This document shows positions 1 to 8,561 of a stretch of 63,045 bases of DNA, piece after piece. The translations under genes and the position numbers were made by a program. Numbering within the stretch: position 1 is the stretch's first letter; each line of letters starts with the position of its first letter. The notes beneath the pieces were generated by a model. The model did not search any database and was not told the DNA's origin. It worked only from the letters and a program-made list of their open reading frames with translations. Source of the DNA: Blastocatellia bacterium (GTDB lineage: Bacteria; Acidobacteriota; Blastocatellia; Chloracidobacteriales; JADJPF01); NCBI GenBank assembly GCA_025057015.1, contig JANWYG010000016.1:1-63045 (forward strand), given 5' to 3'.

Positions 1-837
1 CAGATACTACGCGCCGTGCAACGCGCCCGCGACGCCACGCAGCAGGTCATCCACGCCGCCCAAGCCCTCAAAACCAGCCTGATGCGACGCCTGTTCGCCT
101 TTGGAATCCCAACCACAGAGGGCACAGAGAGGGATCAGAGCCGCCCTGCTGCGCCTTCTGTGGCAAGCGAACTTCAGGAAACCGAACTCGGTCCCTTGCC
201 CGCGCACTGGAAGGTGGTGCGCTTGGGGGAGGTGGTAGTGTTCGAGCGAGGCATATCGTGGTCAAAGCGAGAAGAGTCCAAGTTAGGAGTAGGGATAGTG
301 GGAATACCGAACATCCGAGATGGTAAGGTGGACTTGTCGCCGCGGGCATTCATCTCTAAGCGTGTCTCTCCAGATAAGATGCTCCACGAGGGCGACATTC
401 TGCTGGTAGGCTCAAGCGGGAGTATCGATAATGTGGGGCGTGTTGGTGTAGTGGAAGAGGCTCCTACGGTTCCCACAACCTATGCTTCCTTCACTGTCCG
501 CGCACGGGCAATCGCAGATGCTGTGGATCAGCAGTTCTTGGCGTACTTGTTGAGCAGTGAAAGAGTGCCTTTCTCTCAGTTTGCTAAGCGTGCAGCGGAT
601 GGCAAATATAACCTGCAAGTGCAGCAACTTAGAGAGTATGCTCTAGCTCTCCCCCCGCTGGAGGAGCAACGGGCGATTGCCTCGATTCTCAGGGCGGTGG
701 ACGCCAAGATAGCGGCGGAGCGGGCGCGGCGCGACGCGCTGGAGACGCTGTTCAAAACCCTGCTGCACGAGTTGATGACGGGCAAGCGGCGTGCAGTTCT
801 CGCCCCAGAGCACCCAGAGGGCGCGGAGACAGTGTAA
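1..837 (+). CDS. hsdS: Type I restriction-modification specificity subunit HsdS, 3' part (5' end outside window)
   Basis: The frame is open from base 1, so the gene begins upstream of the window. The visible start (about residues 1-32) is the helical spacer that ends the first half of HsdS. A second target-recognition domain begins at the typical ELGPLPAHWKVVRLGEV signature near base 190. The terminal conserved helix contains LPPLEEQRAIASIL followed by an Arg/Ala-rich coiled coil and LLHELMTGKRR. HsdS chooses the DNA site for the type I methylase/nuclease complex. The linker between the two halves (about 107-165) encodes TTEGTER, which is a translated piece of the CACAGAG repeat that surrounds this locus. 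hsdM is not visible and may lie to the left. Identity is secure; function is doubtful because the partner hsdR is broken. Confidence 0.93.
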   Translation, partial: QILRAVQRARDATQQVIHAAQALKTSLMRRLFAFGIPTTEGTERDQSRPAAPSVASELQETELGPLPAHWKVVRLGEVVVFERGISWSKREESKLGVGIVGIPNIRDGKVDLSPRAFISKRVSPDKMLHEGDILLVGSSGSIDNVGRVGVVEEAPTVPTTYASFTVRARAIADAVDQQFLAYLLSSERVPFSQFAKRAADGKYNLQVQQLREYALALPPLEEQRAIASILRAVDAKIAAERARRDALETLFKTLLHELMTGKRRAVLAPEHPEGAETV

Positions 838-872
838 GTAGGAACCGCAGCAGACGCAGAGAAGAAGGAACA

Positions 873-962
873 ACCACAGAGGGCACAGAGGACACGGAGA
901 AGGAGAGCACAGACAAACAAAAAACAAACTCTTTCTCTGTGCCTCTCTGTGCCCTCTGTGGT
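873..962. repeat. Inverted pair of CACAGAG repeats between hsdS and the GxxExxY gene
   Basis: An 18-base arm reading ACCACAGAGGGCACAGAG at 873-890 faces its exact reverse complement at 945-962, with a purine/A-rich centre between them. The same core recurs at 112-130 inside hsdS and throughout 1368-1780. The transcript could form a long hairpin between hsdS and the next gene. Confidence 0.85.
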
Positions 963-978
963 TCAAAAGGAGAACACC

Positions 979-1359
979 ATGGAGCTTTCGGAACTTAACG
1001 GTCTAACCGAGCAGATTATCGGCGCAGCGATTGAAGTACATCGTGCGCTCGGACCAGGGCTGCTGGAGTCGGCGTATGAGGCGTGCCTATGCTACGAATT
1101 GCAGAAACGGGGACTGCACGCCGAATCTCAGAAACCGCTGCCGTTGGTCTACAAAGAGGTGCATCTGGAAGTTGGCTACCGAGTCGACCTGCTGGTGGAG
1201 GGAGCGGTGATTGTGGAAGTCAAAGCCGCGGAGCAGCTCCACCCAATCCACGAAGCACAAATCCTCTCGTACCTCAAACTCTCTGGCTGCCGCGTGGGAC
1301 TGCTGATCAACTTCAATGTGGAGCGTCTCAAGCAGGGAATCAAGCGGATTGTATTGTGA
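979..1359 (+). CDS. GxxExxY family protein (PD-(D/E)xK-like fold)
   Basis: This 126-residue protein belongs to the GxxExxY family. The name-giving motif is G27-L-L-E30-S-A-Y33, and the nuclease-like core is D70 followed by E80-V-K82. The family resembles PD-(D/E)xK nucleases, but its biochemical role is not settled. I place the start at the ATG at 979 because AAGGAG lies just upstream at 968-973. A longer frame from 949 would only translate the preceding repeat arm. It sits between hsdS and hsdR, as accessory proteins often do in type I loci. The sequence shows no disruption, unlike its neighbours. Substrate and role are unknown. Confidence 0.85.
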   Translation: MELSELNGLTEQIIGAAIEVHRALGPGLLESAYEACLCYELQKRGLHAESQKPLPLVYKEVHLEVGYRVDLLVEGAVIVEVKAAEQLHPIHEAQILSYLKLSGCRVGLLINFNVERLKQGIKRIVL

Positions 1360-1367
1360 GTAATTTT

Positions 1368-1780
1368 ACCACAGAGGGCGCAGAGGGGCACAGAGGAAAA
1401 AGGAGGTGGATTCGTACTTTTACCACAGAGGGCGCAGAGAGGCACAGAGGAAAAAGGAGGTGGATTCGTACTTTTACCACAGAGGGCACAGAGAACACAG
1501 AGAGAAAAAGAGGAAAAAACCCCTCTCCTCCGTGCCCTCTGTGCTCTCTGTGGTGGTAAAGCACGAATCCACCTCTTTCTCTCTCCGTGCCTCTCTGTGC
1601 CCTCTGTGGTGGTAAAGTACGAACTCCACCTCTTTTTTTCTCTCTGTGTCTTTCTGTGCCCTCTATGGTGGTGAAGCACGAATCTACCTCTTTTTTCTCT
1701 CTGTGTCTTTCTGTGCCCTCTGTGGTAAAGCAGGAATCTACCTCTTTTTTCTCTCCGTGCCTCTCTGTGCCCTCTGTGGT
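1368..1780. repeat. Array of 54-59 bp CACAGAG repeats: three direct units, then five inverted units
   Basis: Forward units begin at 1368, 1422 and 1476 (54-base period), each opening ACCACAGAGGGC and continuing through a purine-rich stretch to GGTGGATTCGTACTTTT. From about 1531 the same unit appears in reverse complement, with arms ending CTCTGTGGT (one variant CTCTATGGT) at about 1554, 1610, 1669, 1726 and 1780 (spacing 54-59). The whole block is therefore an imperfect giant inverted repeat between the GxxExxY gene and hsdR. Every frame through it is open by chance and yields low-complexity peptides; these are not genes. Confidence 0.9.
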
Positions 1781-1793
1781 AAAATACAAACCA

Positions 1794-4689
1794 ATGTCAA
1801 TTGCATCGGAACGCGTGACCGTACAGAACCCTATCCTGCGCTACGCCCATGAGGTGGGCTGGCACTATCTTGCGCCTGAAGACGCGCTCGCCCTGCGCGG
1901 GGGCGAGGAGCAGTCTATCCTGCGCCGTGTGTTTGTTGAGAAACTGCAGCCGCTCAACCCGAACGCCGTCGACAGCGTGCAGACGGCAGAGGAGGTGCTG
2001 GAGCGACTGATTCGCATCCCCGCTAATATCGAGGGCAACCTGCAGGCGTGGGAATACCTGCGCGGGTTAAAGACGGTGTTTGTGCATGCCGAGCGGCGCG
2101 AGCGCAACCTGCGCCTGCTGGATTTAGAAAACCCCACCGCGAACGCCCTGCATGTAACGGATGAGTTTCGCTTTCGCAGTGGCGCCGTGCGCATTCGCGC
2201 CGATGTGGTGTTCTGCGTCAACGGCATCCCCGTGCTGCTGATAGAAACCAAAGCCGCCTCACGGATGGAGGGCGTCGCCGAAGCCTTAGACCAAGTGCGC
2301 CGCTACCACGAGCAAGCCCCCGACCTGATGGTGCATGCGCAACTCGCCGCGCTGACGCACATGGTGCAGTTCTTCTACGGACCCACTTGGGCGCTGTCGC
2401 GCAAGACGCTGCTGAACTGGCGCGACGAGTGCGCAGGAAGCGACTTCGAGACGCTGGTCAAGAGTTTCATCGCGCCCTCACGCCTGCTGCGCGTGCTGAC
2501 CGAGTACATCATTTTCCCACGGCGGGATGGCGAGTTGACCAAAGTGGTGCTGCGCCCCCATCAAATCCGCGCCGCCGAGCGCGTGGTGGGGCGCGTGCGC
2601 GACCCGCAAAAGAGACGAGGACTGGTGTGGCATACCCAAGGCTCAGGCAAAACCTACACGATGATTACCGTCGCCCGCCTGCTGCTGGAAGACCCTCGCC
2701 TGCAAAACCCCACCGTGCTGATGATTGTCGACCGCAACGAGCTGCAGCAGCAACTGTTCCAGAACTTGGAGTCTGTGGGCTTTGGGCATGTGGAGGTGGC
2801 GCGCTCCAAAAAGCACCTGTACGACCTGCTGCGGCGCGACACGCGCGGGCTGATTGTCTCGATGATCCACAAGTTCGACGATATGCCTGCGGACTTGAAC
2901 CCCCGCGCCAACATCATCGTGTTGATTGACGAGGCGCACCGCACCACAGGGGGCGATTTGGGCAACTACCTGATGGGCGCACTGCCCAATGCAACCTATC
3001 TGGGCTTTACCGGCACGCCGATTGACAAAACGGCCTACGGCAGGGGCACCTTCAAAGTCTTTGGCACCGACGACCCGCAAGGGTACTTGGACAAATACTC
3101 CATCGCCGAGTCCATCGAGGACGGCACGACCGTGCCGCTGTATTACAGCCTCGCGCCCAACGAACTGCGGGTGGACCGCGCCACGCTGGAGCGTGAGTTT
3201 CTGGACCTGGTGGAAGCCGAGGGCGTGAGCGACATCGAGGACTTGAACCGCGTGCTGGACAAGGCGGTCACGCTCAAGAACATGCTCAAAAATAGAGAGC
3301 GAGTCCAGCGGGTTGCCCAATACGTGGCGCACCATTTCACCGAGACGGTGGAACCCATGGGTTACAAGGCGTTCCTCGTGGGCGTGGACCGCGAGGCGTG
3401 CTGCCTGCTCAAAGAGGCGTTAGATCAATACCTGCCACCTGAATACTCACAGGTTGTCATCAGCCCAGCGCACAATGACCCGCCGGAGATCGCTCGCTAC
3501 CATCTCGCCGAAGAGGAAGAGAAACGCCTTCGCAAGGCGTTCCTCAAGCCGCAGGAGCTGCCCAAAATCCTGATCGTCACGGAGAAACTGCTGACCGGCT
3601 ACGACGCGCCGGTGCTCTACTGCATGTATCTGGACAAGCCCATGCGCGACCATGTGCTGCTGCAGGCCATCGCCCGCGTCAACCGTCCCTACGAGGACGA
3701 AAACGGCAAGCACAAGCCGGGCGGGTTTGTGCTGGATTTTGTAGGCATCTTCGAGAACTTAGAGAAGGCGCTGGCGTTCGACTCGCGGGATGTGTCGGGC
3801 GTCATCGAAGGGGCGGACGTGCTCAAGGAGCGATTCGTCCAAAAGATGCAGCGCGGGCGAACCGAGTATCTTCCCCTCTTGGCTGGCAAACCTGCAAACA
3901 AAGCCGCCGACGCCGCCTTGCAGGCGTTCATGGATGAAGAGAAGCGGCAGGAGTTCTATCAATTCTTCAGGGAATTGGAAGACCTGTATGAAATCCTCTC
4001 GCCGGACCCTTGCCTGCGCGAGTTTATGGATGATTACCGCGATTGGCAGACCTGTATGCGCTGCTGCGAGCCGCCTTTGACGCGGGGGCATCCCTCAACT
4101 GCGACCTGGCCCGCAAGACCGCCTATCTGGTGCAGGAGCATACACAGGGCGGAGTGATTCGTGAATCCGTCGCGGTGTACGAGATCACGCCGCAGACGCT
4201 GGAGCAGATCGCCCAGAGTAACCAGCCGGAGACGGTCAAGGTCTTCAACCTGCTCAAGAGCATCGCACAAGAAAGTGCAGGATGAGGCTGACGCAGCGCC
4301 CTACTTGATCCCCATCGGGAGAGAGCCGAGCACGTTGCAGAAACCTTCAAGAAGCGGCAGATCTCCATGCAGGAAGCGTTGTGGCAGCTGGAGGAACTCA
4401 TCCGTCAGGTCAACGAGGCACATCAACGGCAGACAGAGAACGGCGTTTCGATGGAGGTGTTCACGCTGGACTGGTTGCTGAGCAAGCCAATTTGCCCGAG
4501 ATGCCCGCGAGCGTATCGTTACCGCGGTGGAAGCGACACTTACAGAAGAATCAGCACTGGCGCACCCATGCGGCGCAGGCATGGGCAGTGCGGCGGGCGC
4601 TTTATGCGCAGTTGGGAAAGGTCGGCTTGAAGAACGTGCCGGACCTCGTGGAACAGATCATGAACGTGCTGCGGAGGTATTGTTCGTGA
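1794..4689 (+). pseudogene. hsdR: Type I restriction enzyme R subunit HsdR, frameshifted in its 3' fifth
   Basis: The N-terminal 750 codons are intact. The PD-(D/E)xK nuclease has D137 and E151-T-K153, the helicase Walker A lysine is K286 (QGSGKT), DEAH is 379-382, then FTGTP and finally QAIARVNR. After FMDDYRD (about 4043) the family sequence continues only by changing frame: LADLYALLR at 4043, VQDEADAAP near 4285, AETFKKRQISMQEALW near 4335, QANLP near 4483, DARERIVTAVEATL near 4503, HWRTHAAQAW near 4556, ending at TGA 4687-4689. That is about six shifts in 520 bases. The first is explained by loss of one T at 4043. The start at 1794 follows the repeat array directly and lacks a clear ribosome-binding site. 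Either a real pseudogene or a local sequencing problem; other genes in the window read cleanly. Confidence 0.88.
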
Positions 4690-4991
4690 GAAAAGAAACG
4701 CTGGCTTTGCCGCCGCCATTGGACGAGTCGCTGCCGGTAGCGGTTTTCAAGTCCGAGGTCTACGCCTGGGGGCAACGGATAGGCGTGGAGCTAAAGGAGG
4801 TCTACTTGCGCCCAATGCGACGCAAATGGGCAAGTTGCTCGCGCAAAGGGCGCTTGACTTTTGATACCGACCTGCTGCGCCAGTTCGCAGAGTTTCGCCG
4901 TGAGGTTATTGTACATGAACTGCTGCGTTTAAAGGTGCGGAGCCACGGTAAGTTATTCAAAACACTACTCAAAACTTACCTGGTAAGGTAA
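4686..4991 (+). CDS. YgjP-like (DUF45) metallopeptidase-fold protein with degenerate zinc motif
   Basis: About 101 residues, starting at a GTG that overlaps the hsdR stop (GTGA, 4686-4689), so it was translationally coupled to hsdR. The family hallmark RPMRRKWASCS and the downstream VIVHELLRLKV and HGKLFKTLLK are clear. Family members normally carry HELLH, a zinc-binding HExxH. Here the second histidine is Arg (codon CGT, one transition from CAT), and the usual PNH after it reads RSH. The protein is also short at its N-terminus compared with free-standing YgjP proteins. YgjP-like proteins are common partners of type I loci, but their role there is unclear. Probably inactive as a metallopeptidase. 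Confidence 0.75.
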   Translation: MRKETLALPPPLDESLPVAVFKSEVYAWGQRIGVELKEVYLRPMRRKWASCSRKGRLTFDTDLLRQFAEFRREVIVHELLRLKVRSHGKLFKTLLKTYLVR

Positions 4992-5235
4992 AGGCTTTCT
5001 AGTCCTAAGCAGCGTAATAGTCGGCGTTATCGGCGAGCGCTCATCGTCATTTGCGACGACACCGACCTTGCCAAACTCGTGCGTGCATAAGCACATCGCA
5101 TGCGGAAACGTGCTGCCCGAGCTGGAAAACTGCCAAAAGCTTACTAGTCCTAGTCTGGCTCAGGCGAAGCTTTGCCTGCTTGATACGCTTCCGTCAAGGA
5201 TGTGAAATCGGATAGTGACTGCTTGAGAAGAGCTG

Positions 5236-5263
5236 AAGGCAAAAGGAAAAATCCTTTTGCCTT
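5236..5263. terminator. Terminator-like hairpin 3' of ccsA
   Basis: A perfect 12-base stem, AAGGCAAAAGGA at 5236-5247 with its complement at 5252-5263 and an AAAA loop. It lies seven bases past the end of the minus-strand ccsA gene and separates it from the GC-rich left block. There is no strong U-tract on either side, so it may be only a 3' stabilising hairpin. Confidence 0.6.
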
Positions 5264-5269
5264 AGTAGT

Positions 5270-6898
5270 TTAGGCGTATGAGTGTAACCCGGGCAGCAGG
5301 TAACTTACGCCGAGGTAAGTAAAGAGCATGAAGGCAAAGCCTAGTATGGCGAAATATGCTGATCTTCTACCTTTCCAGCCGTGGCTAAAGCGCGTGTGCA
5401 AGAAGGCTGCGTAGGCTATCCAGGTAATTAATCCCCAGGTTTCTTTTGGATCCCAGCTCCAGTAGCTGCCCCAAGACTCGTTCGCCCATACTGCGCCTAG
5501 TATCAACATGAGTGTAAAGCCGGGGAAGCAAACGGAGACGAGTTTATAGTTGAGGTCGTCGAGGACTTCAAGCGGAGGCAAGTTTTCTATGATGGACTTG
5601 CCGCGCAGCTGAAATAGCCAGAAGAAGAGACCGCCTGCGATGATAGTGAAGAATGCCGCACTGACTACGGGATTAGAGCCGAAGCTTACTTTCATTCTTG
5701 GTGACATTTCGGCTAGCATTCGGCGGGCGGTTTCTATTTGTCCTTGTGCAGCGTGGCTATGAGGGTCGTCTTGTTCGGACATTAGTTGGGCTAGCTTAGG
5801 CAACTGAGTTTGAGGTACGAGTGAACTAAAGTCTTTTGTGCGTTTCATTTCGAAGTAGAGTATACCCGTAGCTAGTATCTGCAGCGTTATAGCGAGGCTG
5901 AAGACGGCATTTGCGGTCTTGCGCAGTTGGTCATTTTCTCCGAAGAACATGTCTTTAACATAGAGTGCAGCAGCTACTATAGAAAGCAGCACTATTGCTT
6001 GTGCGAAGCGTCCTACGATAGCGAAGTTAGCTGTAAGGAAATCGCCTCGTGCGGCAGAAAATCTTACAGGGCCTTCACCCATAGGCGAAGAGACGACTAT
6101 GTTCATGCCGAAGCTACCTTCGATTAAGGAAAAGTTTCCGAAGAGTGCTGCAAGTAGCAGGTAGGTAGTCACGGTGAAGACCGAGATCACGAGCGCTATT
6201 CGCTCGATTCGCATGTTGTCTTTGAGCAAGTAGAGCACTGCTACGGCGAATGTTACGGCGCAGATGCCATAGCTTATTGCTGCTACGCCGACGTGTATAG
6301 GCCGCCAGTAACTACGTAGAATAGGCTGCAGCGTAGTTATAGTATTGCCGAGGAAGACTGCTAGGGTGAGGAAAAGTGCGCCTAGGGGCATAGTTACTGC
6401 GCCTAGAAATTCGTACTTCTTTCTCGTACCTACTAGCATTGAAGTAAGCCCCAGGAAGGTAGTAAGGCCGAGGGTTATATCGTACAAGTTTGAGAGTGGG
6501 AAGGTATGGTTGACCTTTTCTGTCCAGGACAACGTTTGCCACAGGGTAGCCATATCGCCTTGTGTTTTCAGGTGCTCGACGTATTCTATCCAGCGCACGC
6601 CCCAAGCGGCTAGGTTGAACGTAAAACCGAGGCCCATAGCAAACATCGCCATTTTGCGCATTAATGGTTCACGGCCTATAAGGTACATTCCAAACAGCAG
6701 AGAGGAAGCGATATAGCTTATGAGTGCCAGGTTTGTCAGGCTACCCTCTCGTAGGATGTTCAGCGTAGAGCCTTGGTATCTTGCAAGTATAAGGGCTATG
6801 GCTGCTACTATGGCGACTATTGTTGGCAAAGTCTGCCATAGCGCTATTGGGCTTTGGATTGGTGCTGATAGGGTTATTTTTTCTACTTTAGTGGACAT
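5270..6898 (-). CDS. ccsA: Cytochrome c assembly protein, CcsA/ResC family
   Basis: A 542-residue multi-spanning membrane protein of the haem-handling family that delivers haem to apocytochromes c outside the membrane. The diagnostic WWD motif is WGSYWSWDPKETW at about residues 476-488, followed by a loop histidine (HTRFSH) and final membrane spans. A conserved His lies in an earlier span (IHVGVAAISYG). At this length it carries extra N-terminal membrane segments compared with the shortest CcsA proteins. No ResB/CcsB partner is visible in the window. The start has a strong ribosome-binding site (AAGAGGAGC just before ATG). It follows ubiB by 67 bases on the same strand. The cytochrome c domain at 35563-36936 is a plausible client. 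Confidence 0.93.
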   Translation of the reverse strand: MSTKVEKITLSAPIQSPIALWQTLPTIVAIVAAIALILARYQGSTLNILREGSLTNLALISYIASSLLFGMYLIGREPLMRKMAMFAMGLGFTFNLAAWGVRWIEYVEHLKTQGDMATLWQTLSWTEKVNHTFPLSNLYDITLGLTTFLGLTSMLVGTRKKYEFLGAVTMPLGALFLTLAVFLGNTITTLQPILRSYWRPIHVGVAAISYGICAVTFAVAVLYLLKDNMRIERIALVISVFTVTTYLLLAALFGNFSLIEGSFGMNIVVSSPMGEGPVRFSAARGDFLTANFAIVGRFAQAIVLLSIVAAALYVKDMFFGENDQLRKTANAVFSLAITLQILATGILYFEMKRTKDFSSLVPQTQLPKLAQLMSEQDDPHSHAAQGQIETARRMLAEMSPRMKVSFGSNPVVSAAFFTIIAGGLFFWLFQLRGKSIIENLPPLEVLDDLNYKLVSVCFPGFTLMLILGAVWANESWGSYWSWDPKETWGLITWIAYAAFLHTRFSHGWKGRRSAYFAILGFAFMLFTYLGVSYLLPGLHSYA

Positions 6899-6965
6899 AT
6901 TGCTCCTCTTCGAGATTCTTGAAATTAATTATACAGCAGGCAAAGAGCGTGCAACTACAAAGTAG

Positions 6966-8561
6966 CTAAGTTCTAGCATTGGGAGAGAGGTAGAACTTAA
7001 TGGCCATTTTGGCTAGTTTCCAGACTTTATTCCATGAGATGCGGCCATCTTCTCCTCGTGTTAGGCGAGCAAGGAGCTTATCGCGCAGGTGACGTCCTTC
7101 TCGCTTGAGCATGAATTCTTTTGCGTAGGGTTTTATCGTGTCGAAGAAGCTAAACGAAGGATCTACGAGCAGGCCTAAGCCTTCGATCGTAGTTAGTGCT
7201 CGCGTGACGAAGGTTATGTCGGCTGGGAAGGTGAACGGGAGTTTATAGATAGTTTCCGAGATAGCATCTATTAGTTGGCGGAATTTTATCTGTCCGAGCT
7301 TGATACCTATATAGTGCGAGAAGATCTCTTCTATTGCTGGGCGAAACTCTTGTGGGTCGGCGCCTTCTTTGAGGAACTTCAGGGCTATGAGGTCGTCGAC
7401 AAGTCCATGTACGTCACGTTCGACGATATGGAAGAAGCAATCTACTAACAGGCTCTGAGTTTCTGTCGGTAGCTGGCCTACCATGCCAAAGTCGAAGAAA
7501 GCTAGCCGACCGTCTCGCATCACTCGTAAGTTGCCTGGGTGCGGGTCAGCGTGAAAGAAACCGTCTTCTAGTAGTTGTTTTAGGTAGGCTTTAGAGCAGA
7601 GTTTAACTATTTGCATTGGATCGAAGCCGGCATTTTGTAGTGCTTGTGGATCGTTTACTTTGAAGCCGTCGATATATTCTTCGACGAGGACGCGCTGCGA
7701 GCAATATTCGTGATAGACCTTGGGCACATATATTTGAGGCCAGTCGGCAAAGTTTTTTCTAAAAGTTTCGGCATTTTCTGCCTCTTGCAGGTAGTCCATT
7801 TCTTTAAACAGCATTGAGGCGAATTCTTGCAAGATAGGTTGCCATTCGATACCAGCAAGCCATTTTGGACGGCTTCTTTCGATACGTTCTAGTGTCAGGC
7901 GTATCACTGCTAAGTCAGCATTTACGATGTTTTCTAATCCCGGACGTTGCACTTTGACAGCAACTCTTTCGCCGTTTTTGAGCCGAGCTTCGTAGACTTG
8001 ACCGAGGCTTGCGGCGGCGACCGGAGATTCTGAAATAACAGAGAACACCTCTTCTAAACTGCGGCCTAGCTCTTCTGCGATAATCTTATAGGCTATGCGT
8101 GTTGGAAAAGGCTTTACTTGGTCTTGCAGCAGGGAAAGCTGTTGTAGGTACTCGTTAGGTAGCAGATCTGGGCGAGTTGAGAGCGTCTGACCTATCTTGA
8201 TGAAAGTTGTACCGAGCCTCATCAATCGCTCGGTAAGTTCTTTGCCGCGAGCTTCTCTGAGGGCTGCTGGTTTGCTGCGTAGAGCCGAAAGTAAGGCTAG
8301 CTTGTGCAAAAGGCGAGGTAGCAGTCCTTCGAGATCTTCTATTTTCTGGCTGGCTATACGGTCTAGGTACAGTTTTAGTCCGAAGCTGAGGACCGAATAA
8401 TAGATGAGTGCAGCGCGAGATAGACCTTTCAGGCCGTAATCGGAGAGCTTGCTTTCAGCTAGGTAAGTGGCTTTGTAGGGCTGTATGCAAGCCTTCTCAG
8501 TACCGGCTGGTAGGAGCTGCTGGTTTTGTTTCTTCTGCGGGCCTAATTCAAACATACTCAA
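6966..8561 (-). CDS. ABC1/UbiB/AarF family atypical kinase
   Basis: This 531-residue protein has the UbiB-family kinase-like core. It contains the Ala-rich nucleotide loop AAASLGQVY, the lysine strand VAVKVQRPG, and the catalytic HADPHPGNL followed by FFDFGMVG. Family members support ubiquinone or other quinone/isoprenoid lipid handling as ATPases or kinases. C-terminal hydrophobic segments are weaker than in E. coli UbiB. The first 14 bases overlap the end of ribF, so the two are translationally coupled, and ccsA follows. The respiratory neighbours fit a quinone role, but the substrate cannot be told from sequence, so I do not assign ubiB itself. Confidence 0.9.
   Translation of the reverse strand: MSMFELGPQKKQNQQLLPAGTEKACIQPYKATYLAESKLSDYGLKGLSRAALIYYSVLSFGLKLYLDRIASQKIEDLEGLLPRLLHKLALLSALRSKPAALREARGKELTERLMRLGTTFIKIGQTLSTRPDLLPNEYLQQLSLLQDQVKPFPTRIAYKIIAEELGRSLEEVFSVISESPVAAASLGQVYEARLKNGERVAVKVQRPGLENIVNADLAVIRLTLERIERSRPKWLAGIEWQPILQEFASMLFKEMDYLQEAENAETFRKNFADWPQIYVPKVYHEYCSQRVLVEEYIDGFKVNDPQALQNAGFDPMQIVKLCSKAYLKQLLEDGFFHADPHPGNLRVMRDGRLAFFDFGMVGQLPTETQSLLVDCFFHIVERDVHGLVDDLIALKFLKEGADPQEFRPAIEEIFSHYIGIKLGQIKFRQLIDAISETIYKLPFTFPADITFVTRALTTIEGLGLLVDPSFSFFDTIKPYAKEFMLKREGRHLRDKLLARLTRGEDGRISWNKVWKLAKMAIKFYLSPNART

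Noticed and set aside
949-978. Upstream GTG start for the GxxExxY gene
   Set aside because: It lies in the repeat arm; the ATG at 979 has a proper AAGGAG in front.
1368-1780. CRISPR array
   Set aside because: Units lack unique spacers, invert orientation half-way, and have no cas genes nearby.
1083-1789. Several open frames of 60-170 codons across the repeat array on both strands (Cys/Pro/Leu- or Thr/Glu/Gly-rich peptides)
   Set aside because: They are direct translations of CACAGAG repeats, overlap each other in all frames, and resemble no protein other than similar spurious ones.
1587-1793. N-terminal extension of hsdR through the repeats
   Set aside because: The 69 extra residues are repeat-encoded; family similarity begins at the Met at 1794.
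2643-3335. Antisense 230-codon open frame within hsdR
   Set aside because: It covers the conserved helicase domain on the other strand; GC-rich codon shadow.
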